DNA from: DATNNN01 sp035601815
Lineage (GTDB): Bacteria; Pseudomonadota; Alphaproteobacteria; Rhizobiales; Xanthobacteraceae
Direction: 5' to 3'
NCBI GenBank assembly: GCA_035601815.1
Contig: DATNNN010000013.1
Location: 1 to 7,012, forward strand
Length of the DNA stretch: 7,012 nucleotides
Both the position numbers and the translations under genes were made by a program. Positions 1 to 5,256 of the stretch are shown here, one piece after another. Each line of letters begins with the position of its first letter. Within the stretch, counting starts at the first letter, position 1. The notes below the pieces were generated by a model. That model searched no databases. It was not told the origin of the DNA and worked only from the letters and a program-made list of their open reading frames with translations.

Positions 1-738
1 GTGGGCGATCAACGCCGGGAAGTCGAAGGTGAGATCGACGCCGGCGTTGGGCGTGCCGAACACCTTGCCGTTGATCGACGAGACGAGCGGCAGCGACACC
101 TTGGCGCCGTCCCAGGCGGACCCGAGCTCGTCGGGGGTCACCGCCACCGGCGAGAACGCGGTCGGCGCCTTGCCGTGCAGGAAGCCGAATCCCTTGGCGA
201 GCTCGCTCGGGATCAGGTTGCGCAGGCTCACGTCGTTCACCAGCATGAGCAGGCGGATATGGACGTGCGCCGCGGCGGCGGTTGCGCCCATGGGCACATC
301 GCCGACGATCACTGCCACCTCGGCCTCGAAGTCGATGCCCCACGCCTCGTCGGCGGCACGGATCGGATCGCGCGGCCCGAGGAACCAGTCCGAGCCGCCG
401 CGGTACATCAGCGGATCCTTCCAGAAGCTCTCCGGCAACTCGGCGGCGCGGGCGCGACGCACCAGCGCCACGTGGTTCACGTAGGCGGAACCATCGGACC
501 AGCCGAAAGAGCGCGGCAAAGGTGCGGCGCATGTCGCGGGATCAAAGACAAGATGGGCGATCCGCCCGGCTTCCAGCGCCTCGCCGATCTCCTGCAGCCG
601 GGGCTCGGCGGCGGCCCAGTCGTCGAGCGCCGCCTGCAGCGTCGGCGCCGCCGCGGCGGCATCGGCGCAGCGCGTGAGGTCGCGCGACACGACCACGAGC
701 CGGCCGTCGCGGCCGTGCTTCAGCGACGCAAGCTTCAT
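1..738 (-). CDS. fahA: Fumarylacetoacetate hydrolase family protein, C-terminus cut by window edge
   Basis: Likely catalyses the last step of homogentisate degradation, splitting fumarylacetoacetate into fumarate and acetoacetate in the cytoplasm. I read 246 codons from the ATG at 738 to the left edge with no stop; the family is usually about 330-340 residues, so roughly the last quarter is outside. Family features seen: N-terminus MKLASLKHGRDGRLVVVSRD; an Asp82/His89 pair with the same 7-residue spacing as the catalytic Asp/His of mammalian FAH; the metal-binding Glu138-Ala-Glu140 motif in IDFEAEVAVIVGD; a second metal ligand Asp169 in LVNDVSLRN; and the GFGFLHGKAPTAFSPVAV segment at 183-200. 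The ATG overlaps the hmgA stop as ATGA, pointing to one transcript and translational coupling. Function follows from family plus neighbours hmgA and maiA; other family members act on related acylpyruvates, but that is less likely here. Confidence 0.93.
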   Translation of the reverse strand, partial: MKLASLKHGRDGRLVVVSRDLTRCADAAAAAPTLQAALDDWAAAEPRLQEIGEALEAGRIAHLVFDPATCAAPLPRSFGWSDGSAYVNHVALVRRARAAELPESFWKDPLMYRGGSDWFLGPRDPIRAADEAWGIDFEAEVAVIVGDVPMGATAAAAHVHIRLLMLVNDVSLRNLIPSELAKGFGFLHGKAPTAFSPVAVTPDELGSAWDGAKVSLPLVSSINGKVFGTPNAGVDLTFDFPALIAH

Positions 739-2102
739 CGCCGCTTGGGATCGAAGCGCTTGTCGAGGCCCTGCCAGCAGTCGGCATAATCGTCCTGGCG
801 CGACGGCAACTCGGCCGCCCACTTCGTCACACGCTGGCGGAAGCGCGTCTCGAACATGAAGGCGAGCGTGTTGGTGAGCTTCACGGGCTTCAGCTCGACG
901 TTGGTGGCATGCTCGAAGGCGTCCTTGTCGGGCCCGTGCGGCAGCATCTGGTTGTGCAGGCTGACGCCGCCCGGCACGAAGCCCTCGGGTTTGGCGTCGT
1001 AGACGCCGTACACGAGGCCCATGAACTCCGACATGATGTTGCGGTGGTACCACGGCGGCCGGAAGGTGTTCTCCGCCACCGACCAGCGCTCGGGGAAGAT
1101 GATGAAGTCGACGTTGGCCGTTCCCGGCGTCTCCGAGGGCGAGGTCATCACGGTGAAGATCGACGGATCGGGATGGTCGTAGAGCACCGCATTCACCGGC
1201 GAGAAGCGGCGGAGGTCGTACTTGTAGGGCGCGTAATTGCCGTGCCACGCCACCACGTCGAGGGGCGAGTGCGACACCTCCGTGCGGTGCAGCTCGCCGC
1301 CCCATTTGACGGTGAGCGTGGATGGCCCTTCCACGTCCTCGAAGGCGGCGACGGGTGTGAGGAAATCGCGGCGATTGGCGAGGCAGTTGGCGCCGATCGG
1401 TCCCCGGTCGGGCAGCGTGAAAGCGCCGCCGTAGTTCTCGCAGACGTAGGCGCGCGCCGGGCCGGCGATGAGCTCGACGCGGAAAATGACGCCGCGCGGG
1501 ATCACGCAGATCTCGCCGGGCTCGATCTCGATCACGCCGAACTCGGTGCGGAAGCGGAGCTTGCCCTCCTGCGCCACCACCAAGAGCTCGCCGTCGGCGT
1601 TGAAGAAGTGCTCGCGCTCCATGGATTGCGTCACAAACAGGATGTGCGCCGCCATGCCCGACAGGGTTTCGGCGTCGCCCGCCGTGGTCATGGTGTGGAG
1701 ACCGGTCACGAAGGTGAGCTTGACTTGCGGAATCGGCGCCGGCCCCCAGCGCAACTGGCCGAGCGGCAGTCCTGTTTCCTCGCGCTCGGGCGCGGTGCGC
1801 AGGTTGCCCCCGTCCACCTTCTGGAAGCGGCCGGTGTGCCGCACCCCCGGGCGGACGCGGTAGAGCCACGAGCGCTCGTTCGACGCCTGCGGCGCGGTGA
1901 ACGGCGAGCCGCTCAACTGCTCGGCATAGAGACCGTAGCTCACCTTCTGCGGCGAGTTGCGGCCCACCGGCAGCGCGCCGGGCAGGGCCTCGGTCTCGAA
2001 GCTGTTGCCGAAGCCGGACATGTAACCGGCGCTGACGCCGAACGCATTCGGCGCGAGCGGCGCGGCCGAGCGGAAGCTGCGGGTATCCACGGCGCTGGCC
2101 AT
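735..2102 (-). CDS. hmgA: Homogentisate 1,2-dioxygenase
   Basis: Fe(II)-dependent ring-cleaving dioxygenase that turns homogentisate into maleylacetoacetate, the committed step of tyrosine/phenylalanine breakdown by this route; cytoplasmic. The protein is 455 residues, normal for the family. The iron triad is intact: His353 and Glu359 in WYHRNIMSEF and His389 in MLPHGPD; the probable catalytic base is His287 in VVAWHGNYAPYKY. The N-terminal signature YMSGFGNSFETEALPGALP is at 28-46. The start at 2102 was chosen over an in-frame ATG at 2198 because an exact AGGAGG (2113-2108) sits 5 bases upstream, because homology begins soon after it, and because the longer form would read through the promoter. 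The downstream hydrolase gene begins within the stop codon. A sigma70-like promoter and an inverted repeat lie in the divergent region shared with the marR gene, which probably controls it. Confidence 0.98.
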   Translation of the reverse strand: MASAVDTRSFRSAAPLAPNAFGVSAGYMSGFGNSFETEALPGALPVGRNSPQKVSYGLYAEQLSGSPFTAPQASNERSWLYRVRPGVRHTGRFQKVDGGNLRTAPEREETGLPLGQLRWGPAPIPQVKLTFVTGLHTMTTAGDAETLSGMAAHILFVTQSMEREHFFNADGELLVVAQEGKLRFRTEFGVIEIEPGEICVIPRGVIFRVELIAGPARAYVCENYGGAFTLPDRGPIGANCLANRRDFLTPVAAFEDVEGPSTLTVKWGGELHRTEVSHSPLDVVAWHGNYAPYKYDLRRFSPVNAVLYDHPDPSIFTVMTSPSETPGTANVDFIIFPERWSVAENTFRPPWYHRNIMSEFMGLVYGVYDAKPEGFVPGGVSLHNQMLPHGPDKDAFEHATNVELKPVKLTNTLAFMFETRFRQRVTKWAAELPSRQDDYADCWQGLDKRFDPKRR

Positions 2103-2107
2103 CGCTT

Positions 2108-2113
2108 CCTCCT
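2108..2113 (-). promoter_or_regulatory. Ribosome binding site of hmgA
   Basis: Exact AGGAGG on the minus strand, 5 bases before the ATG at 2102. It decides the start codon of hmgA in favour of the 455-residue protein over the 487-residue reading that begins at 2198. Confidence 0.85.
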
Positions 2114-2133
2114 CGAACCTCGCTATGGTCGAA

Positions 2134-2155
2134 TGCCGCGAACCCTGGCGCGGCA
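2134..2155. promoter_or_regulatory. Inverted repeat in hmgA/marR divergent region, candidate operator
   Basis: A perfect inverted repeat, TGCCGCG (2134-2140) and CGCGGCA (2149-2155), with an 8-base spacer. It lies just downstream of the predicted hmgA transcription start and about where a -35 box for marR would fall. MarR-family dimers bind palindromes of about this size, so it is a reasonable operator for repressing both arms. In RNA it would also form a hairpin in the hmgA leader. The operator role is inferred only from position and symmetry. Confidence 0.45.
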
Positions 2156-2169
2156 CAGCCTTTACGGGT

Positions 2170-2198
2170 ACGATAGTTACGCATGAAACCAATGTCAA
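2170..2198 (-). promoter_or_regulatory. Sigma70-like promoter for hmgA-fahA
   Basis: On the minus strand a perfect TTGACA (-35, 2198-2193) is followed after exactly 17 bases by TATCGT (-10, 2175-2170; four of six consensus positions). Transcription would begin near 2163, giving a leader of about 60 bases ahead of hmgA. The -35 box lies inside codons 4-6 of marR, so the two divergent genes share control DNA. Confidence 0.7.
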
Positions 2199-2695
2199 TC
2201 GAGCGCCGCCGCGAGCGCGCGACGCGGCCGACCGGCGAGCCGCCGCTCAGGCTCGAGACTTTCCTGCCGTACCGGCTGGCGCTGATCGCCAGCCTTGTCA
2301 GCGAGGCGCTCTCGCATATCTACGGCGAGCGTTTCGGCTTCGGCATTCCGGAATGGCGGGTGATCGCCACCCTCGGCCAGTTCGGCACCATGACCGCCAA
2401 GCAGGTCGGCAACCACAGCCATATGCACAAGACCAAGGTGTCGCGCGCGGTCGCGCATCTGGCGCGGCGGCGCTATGTCAGGCGGCGCACCAACGACGAG
2501 GACAAACGCGAGGAGCATCTCACCCTCACGGCCCAGGGCCGCGCCGTGTACGAGGAAATCGCGCCGATGGCGATCACCTTCGCCCGACACCTGTTCGACG
2601 ATATCGCACCCAGCGACCGCAAGGCGTTTGAGCGCGTGCTCGACAGCCTCACCGTCCATGTGCTGCAAAGCGCGGCGGAAGACCCCGAGCGATAG
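2183..2695 (+). CDS. MarR-family transcriptional regulator, probable regulator of the homogentisate genes
   Basis: A 170-residue winged-helix protein of the MarR family. The DNA-binding core runs about 56-118: PEWRVIATLGQFGTMTAKQV, then the recognition-helix region HMHKTKVSRAVAHLARRRYV (80-99), then the wing with the family D-x-R-type signature (NDEDKREEHLTLTAQGR, 104-120). Flanking helices at about 24-50 and 123-162 would form the dimer interface. MarR proteins are usually repressors released by a small aromatic ligand; homogentisate or a later intermediate is the natural candidate, but that is inferred. No clear Shine-Dalgarno precedes ATG 2183; a second ATG lies at 2192. A TACGAT box at 2169-2174 would place transcription at or next to the start codon, so the message may be leaderless. 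It is divergent from hmgA and 18 bases upstream of maiA, probably in one transcript with it. Confidence 0.93.
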   Translation: MKPMSIERRRERATRPTGEPPLRLETFLPYRLALIASLVSEALSHIYGERFGFGIPEWRVIATLGQFGTMTAKQVGNHSHMHKTKVSRAVAHLARRRYVRRRTNDEDKREEHLTLTAQGRAVYEEIAPMAITFARHLFDDIAPSDRKAFERVLDSLTVHVLQSAAEDPER

Positions 2696-2713
2696 TCCGG
2701 ACGCCGAGGAATG

Positions 2714-3343
2714 ATGCAGCTCTATTCCTATTTCCGCTCTACCGCGTCCTACCGCGTGCGCATCGCGCTCGGGCTCAAGAACCTTTCCTACCAGACGCTG
2801 CCGATCCATCTGCCGCGCGAGGAGCAGCGCAGCGAATCCTTCCGCGCGGTGAATCCGCAGCGGCGCGTGCCGGCGCTCAAGCTCGACGACGGCACCGTGA
2901 TGATCCAGTCGCTCGCCATCATCGACTACCTGGACGAGACCTATCCCGAACCGCCGTTCCTGCCGGCGGACGCCAAGCTCCGGGCGCAAGTGCGGGCGGT
3001 GGCGCATATCGTGAGCATGGACATCCACCCGCTCGGCAACTCGGGCCCGCGCAACTACCTCATGCGGACCCTCGGTCTCGACCAGGCCGCGGCCAAGGCG
3101 TGGACCGGCCACTGGATCGAGGAAGGCTTCGCCGGCATCGAGCCGCTCCTGGGCGAAGGCCCCTATGCCTTCGGCGCGGCGCCGACGCTCGCCGACATCT
3201 GCCTGGTGCCGCAGGTAGCGAACGCCCGCCGCTTCGGGGTGGACCTCACCCCGTTCCCGCGGCTTGTGGCTGCCGACGCCGCCGCCCGCCGCCTCCCCGC
3301 CTTCGCCGCCGCCGCGCCGGAGCGCCAGCCGGACGCAGAATAA
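2714..3343 (+). CDS. maiA: Maleylacetoacetate isomerase (zeta-class glutathione S-transferase)
   Basis: Glutathione-dependent cis-trans isomerase converting maleylacetoacetate to fumarylacetoacetate, linking HmgA to the hydrolase; cytoplasmic. The 209 residues match the family. The thioredoxin-like N-domain opens MQLYSYFRSTASYRVRIAL, where S9-T10-A11-S12 aligns with the SSCS glutathione-activating motif of human GSTZ1; the cysteine is replaced by Ala, which many bacterial members share. The cis-Pro (V52-P53) and the QSLAIIDYLDE helix (65-75, Gln65-Ser66 contacting glutathione) are present. The all-helical C-domain has DIHPLGN (103-109) and PTLADICLVPQ (157-167), both typical of the zeta class. 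Two ATG codons stand in tandem at 2711 and 2714; GAGG at 2706-2709 is better spaced for 2714, and homologues begin M-x-LYSYFRS. It lies 18 bases after marR. Confidence 0.96.
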   Translation: MQLYSYFRSTASYRVRIALGLKNLSYQTLPIHLPREEQRSESFRAVNPQRRVPALKLDDGTVMIQSLAIIDYLDETYPEPPFLPADAKLRAQVRAVAHIVSMDIHPLGNSGPRNYLMRTLGLDQAAAKAWTGHWIEEGFAGIEPLLGEGPYAFGAAPTLADICLVPQVANARRFGVDLTPFPRLVAADAAARRLPAFAAAAPERQPDAE

Positions 3344-3410
3344 GGGGTTTTCCGTCCATAGTTCGGTCACTTATTCTCGGCAAGAATCGTCCGATTCACG
3401 CGGATTTCCC

Positions 3411-4568
3411 ATGCCCCCGCTTCGCCTGCCCCACGCCGCCATCCTCGCCGCCGGCTCGCTCGTGGTCCTGATCGGCGCGGCCACGGCTCAGCTCCTGCCG
3501 CCGGGCAGCGTACCGAGCGGGCGCGCCAATCCGCCGATAGCCCAGGGTGATGGGCGTAACGCCGTATGCGCGCGGCTTGAGAACGCGCTCGGTCAGCTCA
3601 ATTCCTCCGCCAACCTCGCCAATCCCAATCCCGAACAGTCGTCGCGCTACGAAGAAGCGATCAACCGCCAGCGCAACGAGCTCGACCAGTCGATCATGCA
3701 GGCGCGCCGCATCGGCTGCGACCAGGGCCGCGGCTTTTTTCTGTTCGAGGCGCTTACCCGCCCGGCCCAGTGCGACCAGCTCAACCAGCAGATCGGCCGC
3801 ATGCGCAACAACCTCGAGCGCATGACCGGCGAGATGGGCCAGATGCGCGGCGACGATAACCTCGAGCGTCGCCAGATCATCGCCGCCTTGCAGGAGAACG
3901 GCTGCACCCAAGGCCGCAGCGCGGCGCTGCCGCAGCCGCAGCGACCGCGCGGCATCTTCGAGTCGCTATTCGGCGGCTGGCGCGAGGAAAGTAATATCGA
4001 CGCCCAGCCGCTGGAAGTGCCCATGGGCTCCGCGTTCAAGACGCTGTGCGTGCGCACCTGCGACGGCTTTTATTTTCCGATCAGCTACGCGACCTCGCAG
4101 AGTCGCTTCGCCGACGACGACCAGACCTGCCGGCGGATGTGCCCGGCGACAGAGGTGGCGCTCTACAGCCATCGCAACCCCGGCGAGGAAGTAGGCCAGG
4201 CGGTGTCGCTGGCGGGACGGCCGTACACGGAGCTGCCGACGGCCTTCAAGTATCGCCAGGCGTTCGATCCGAACTGCTCCTGCCGCGCCGCGGGCCAGAG
4301 CTGGGCCGATGCGCTCGGCGTCGACCGCACCCTGCAGCAGGGCGACATCGTGGTGACCGAGGAGCGAGCACGGCAGATGGCGCTGCCGCGGCCGCCGGGC
4401 GCGCCGCAGGCCAAAGGTAAGGGTCCGCAGCAACCGAAAGCGGTAGCGGCGCCCGAGCAGCCCGCGCAAACGCCGGCAGCGGCCGAGCCGCAACCGGCAC
4501 CGCCGCCGGCAAAGCCCGGCGAGCGCCGGGTGCGCGTGGTGGGCCCGCAGTTCTATCCGGTTCGCTAA
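3411..4568 (+). CDS. Secreted DUF2865-family protein of unknown function
   Basis: A 385-residue protein whose function is not known. Residues 1-27 look like a Sec signal peptide (Arg5, hydrophobic core 9-24, cleavage likely after ATA-Q), so it is probably periplasmic or surface-associated. Residues 48-170 are helical and Gln/Arg/Asn-rich, probably coiled coil, with two similar motifs, IGCDQGRG (101-108) and NGCTQGRS (163-170). The most recognisable part is 207-300: LCVRTCDGFYFPISYATS, then DDQTCRRMCPATEVALYSHR, then FDPNCSCR, matching my memory of DUF2865, found mainly in Hyphomicrobiales. Ten cysteines (53, 103, 121, 165, 213, 217, 240, 244, 289, 291) suggest several disulfides. The tail (326-370) is Pro/Ala/Gln-rich linker ending in a short basic strand. 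Start at 3411 was chosen because the signal peptide follows at once; an ATG at 3264 would run through maiA. A weak possible -10 (TATTCT) is at 3372-3377. Confidence 0.85.
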   Translation: MPPLRLPHAAILAAGSLVVLIGAATAQLLPPGSVPSGRANPPIAQGDGRNAVCARLENALGQLNSSANLANPNPEQSSRYEEAINRQRNELDQSIMQARRIGCDQGRGFFLFEALTRPAQCDQLNQQIGRMRNNLERMTGEMGQMRGDDNLERRQIIAALQENGCTQGRSAALPQPQRPRGIFESLFGGWREESNIDAQPLEVPMGSAFKTLCVRTCDGFYFPISYATSQSRFADDDQTCRRMCPATEVALYSHRNPGEEVGQAVSLAGRPYTELPTAFKYRQAFDPNCSCRAAGQSWADALGVDRTLQQGDIVVTEERARQMALPRPPGAPQAKGKGPQQPKAVAAPEQPAQTPAAAEPQPAPPPAKPGERRVRVVGPQFYPVR

Positions 4569-4753
4569 GCCGGCCGCTGTCCCAACAGCGCGAGCGCCAT
4601 TTTCTCGAAGCGCGAGACCGGATCCACACGCTGCACGTATTCGCGATGCTGTTCCCCGAGTTCCGCCGCGCACGCGGCCATTCTCTCGTCGGCGGCGAGC
4701 GTCGCGATGACGTCGGTCGACAGCGTCGCTTCCTGATAGTGCGCCTTGACCAT
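4565..4753 (-). CDS. Short hypothetical reading frame, 62 codons, doubtful
   Basis: I do not recognise this protein. It begins MVKAHYQEATLSTDVIATL and ends SRFEKMALALLGQRPA; it reads as a soluble, Ala/Glu-rich, probably helical peptide without a signal or membrane segment. In favour of being real: third codon positions are mostly G or C as in the genes around it, and its stop is laid tail-to-tail against the DUF2865 gene (TAG overlapping TAA by two bases). Against: no Shine-Dalgarno before the ATG, no partner gene, and no earlier start in frame before a TAA about 80 bases upstream. It could be a small gene, the surviving end of a decayed gene, or chance. Confidence 0.3.
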   Translation of the reverse strand: MVKAHYQEATLSTDVIATLAADERMAACAAELGEQHREYVQRVDPVSRFEKMALALLGQRPA

Positions 4754-4857
4754 GCGTCCGACGCCGGCGAATGCGGGTAGAAGTAACCGCGCACGGATTT
4801 CGGTTGGATTTGTTGGAGAAGCGCCGCAAACTTATGAAAGCCTTTGCCATCTCCGCA

Positions 4858-4886
4858 CCCGCGCGAGTCGTATCACTTCGCGCGGG
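4858..4886. repeat. Perfect 9-bp inverted repeat (hairpin)
   Basis: CCCGCGCGA (4858-4866) and TCGCGCGGG (4878-4886) pair perfectly around an 11-base loop. On the plus strand it is followed by the moderately T-rich TGATATTGTTT, so it could be a weak terminator, but the nearest plus-strand gene ends almost 300 bases upstream. It could also be part of a structured transcript with the next hairpin. Confidence 0.6.
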
Positions 4887-4899
4887 GTGATATTGTTTG

Positions 4900-4920
4900 G
4901 CGGTCCACGTTGGGGACCGC
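4900..4920. repeat. Perfect 7-bp inverted repeat (hairpin)
   Basis: GCGGTCC (4900-4906) and GGACCGC (4914-4920) pair perfectly around a 7-base loop. It lies 13 bases after the previous hairpin. No T-run follows on the plus strand, so a simple terminator is unlikely. Confidence 0.6.
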
Positions 4921-4954
4921 AATTACGTTCCCCTTCCCTGACAAGTTCTATTGT

Positions 4955-5085
4955 CTGGGCGTGAACTCATAACCACGCCGTTGGAAGGCTTGCCAGAGTC
5001 CGCTTTGGACCCGTAAGCGGCCGTCCAACGCGGCGGGCAGCACTTCCGGGATGTGCCAGCAGCGGACATGTGCCGATACCGCCCA
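4955..5085. repeat. Degenerate copy of a rhizobial dispersed intergenic repeat (probable)
   Basis: The stretch combines a GGGCGTGAACTCATAACC block (4957-4974), TCCGCTTTGGACCC followed by AAGCGG (4999-5020; CCGCTT/AAGCGG arms, 9-base loop), and GATGTGCCAGCAGCGGACAT (5050-5069), with ATGTGCC repeated at 5051 and 5068. From memory, blocks like these occur many times in Bradyrhizobium and related genomes and give rise to spurious predicted proteins containing strings like CWHISEV; the minus strand here reads CWHIPEVLPA in the same way. The repeat identity is recall, not a search. I therefore do not call the 63-codon frame at 4948-5139 a gene. Confidence 0.5.
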
Positions 5086-5180
5086 ATTACCCCTTGCTAT
5101 CCTTAACTCCCTTCGTCCGAGGTGATCCTCTCTATTCAACCCGGTTCAAATACAGCCGGGCAAGTAAGTTTCCCCACATG

Positions 5181-5208
5181 TTGCCAAAATGGCACAGGCT
5201 CGTAGATT
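5181..5208 (+). promoter_or_regulatory. Possible sigma70-like promoter of the outer-membrane protein gene
   Basis: TTGCCA (5181-5186; five of six consensus positions) is followed after 16 bases by TAGATT (5203-5208; four of six). Transcription would begin near 5215, about 40 bases before the start codon. The -35 box overlaps a short perfect inverted repeat, TGCCA-AAA-TGGCA (5182-5194), which might be a protein site. Confidence 0.4.
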
Positions 5209-5256
5209 TCGGTGCGCTATGGTGGGCATGTAATTTGCCCTGATTCCGCGGGACCC

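Larger units (their letters stand above)
4569..5256. other. Largely non-coding region rich in hairpins
   Basis: Apart from the doubtful short frame at its left end, I see no convincing gene here. Base composition from about 4780 is less GC-rich than in the flanking genes and no frame shows codon bias. It holds perfect hairpins at 4858-4886, 4900-4920, 4958-4979 and 5000-5020, weaker ones at 5140-5160 and 5182-5194, a probable degenerate dispersed repeat (4955-5085), and a promoter-like pair before the outer-membrane protein gene. Confidence 0.6.

Noticed and set aside
1..789. 262-codon plus-strand frame opposite the hydrolase gene.
   Set aside because: Antisense shadow; the minus strand gives a continuous fumarylacetoacetate hydrolase with its metal-binding motifs.
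909..2186. Long 425-codon plus-strand frame opposite hmgA.
   Set aside because: It is a GC-rich antisense shadow: His/Arg/Val/Gly-rich with no recognisable domain, while the opposite strand encodes an intact, unmistakable HmgA.
2195..3370. 391-codon minus-strand frame opposite marR and maiA.
   Set aside because: It spans two real genes and their gap with no domain; typical of high-GC antisense reading.
4515..4530. CCCGGC-GAGC-GCCGGG hairpin near the end of the DUF2865 gene as a terminator.
   Set aside because: It is inside the coding sequence, about 35 bases before the stop, and is not followed by a T-run.
3966..4922. 318-codon minus-strand frame opposite the DUF2865 gene.
   Set aside because: Arg/Ala-rich composition without domains; the plus strand has signal peptide and conserved cysteine motifs.
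5120..5132. Minus-strand GAGGATCACCTC, reminiscent of the 3' end of 16S rRNA.
   Set aside because: Only a short match; no conserved 16S helix sequence follows or precedes it.
4948..5139. 63-codon minus-strand frame as a gene.
   Set aside because: It lies over the probable dispersed repeat and reads the CWHIPEV string typical of spurious proteins from such repeats.
5139..5161. CCCGGTTCAAATACAGCCGGG resembles a tRNA T-arm, suggesting a tRNA or a tRNA-end attachment site.
   Set aside because: The loop has four extra bases before the closing arm and no anticodon arm, D arm or acceptor stem can be drawn upstream.
5182..5210. TGGCAC at 5190-5195 as the -24 half of a sigma54 promoter.
   Set aside because: The required GC-centred -12 element (TTGC type) is absent after the proper spacing; the bases there are CGTAG. 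The site fits better as part of a short palindrome under a sigma70-like -35.
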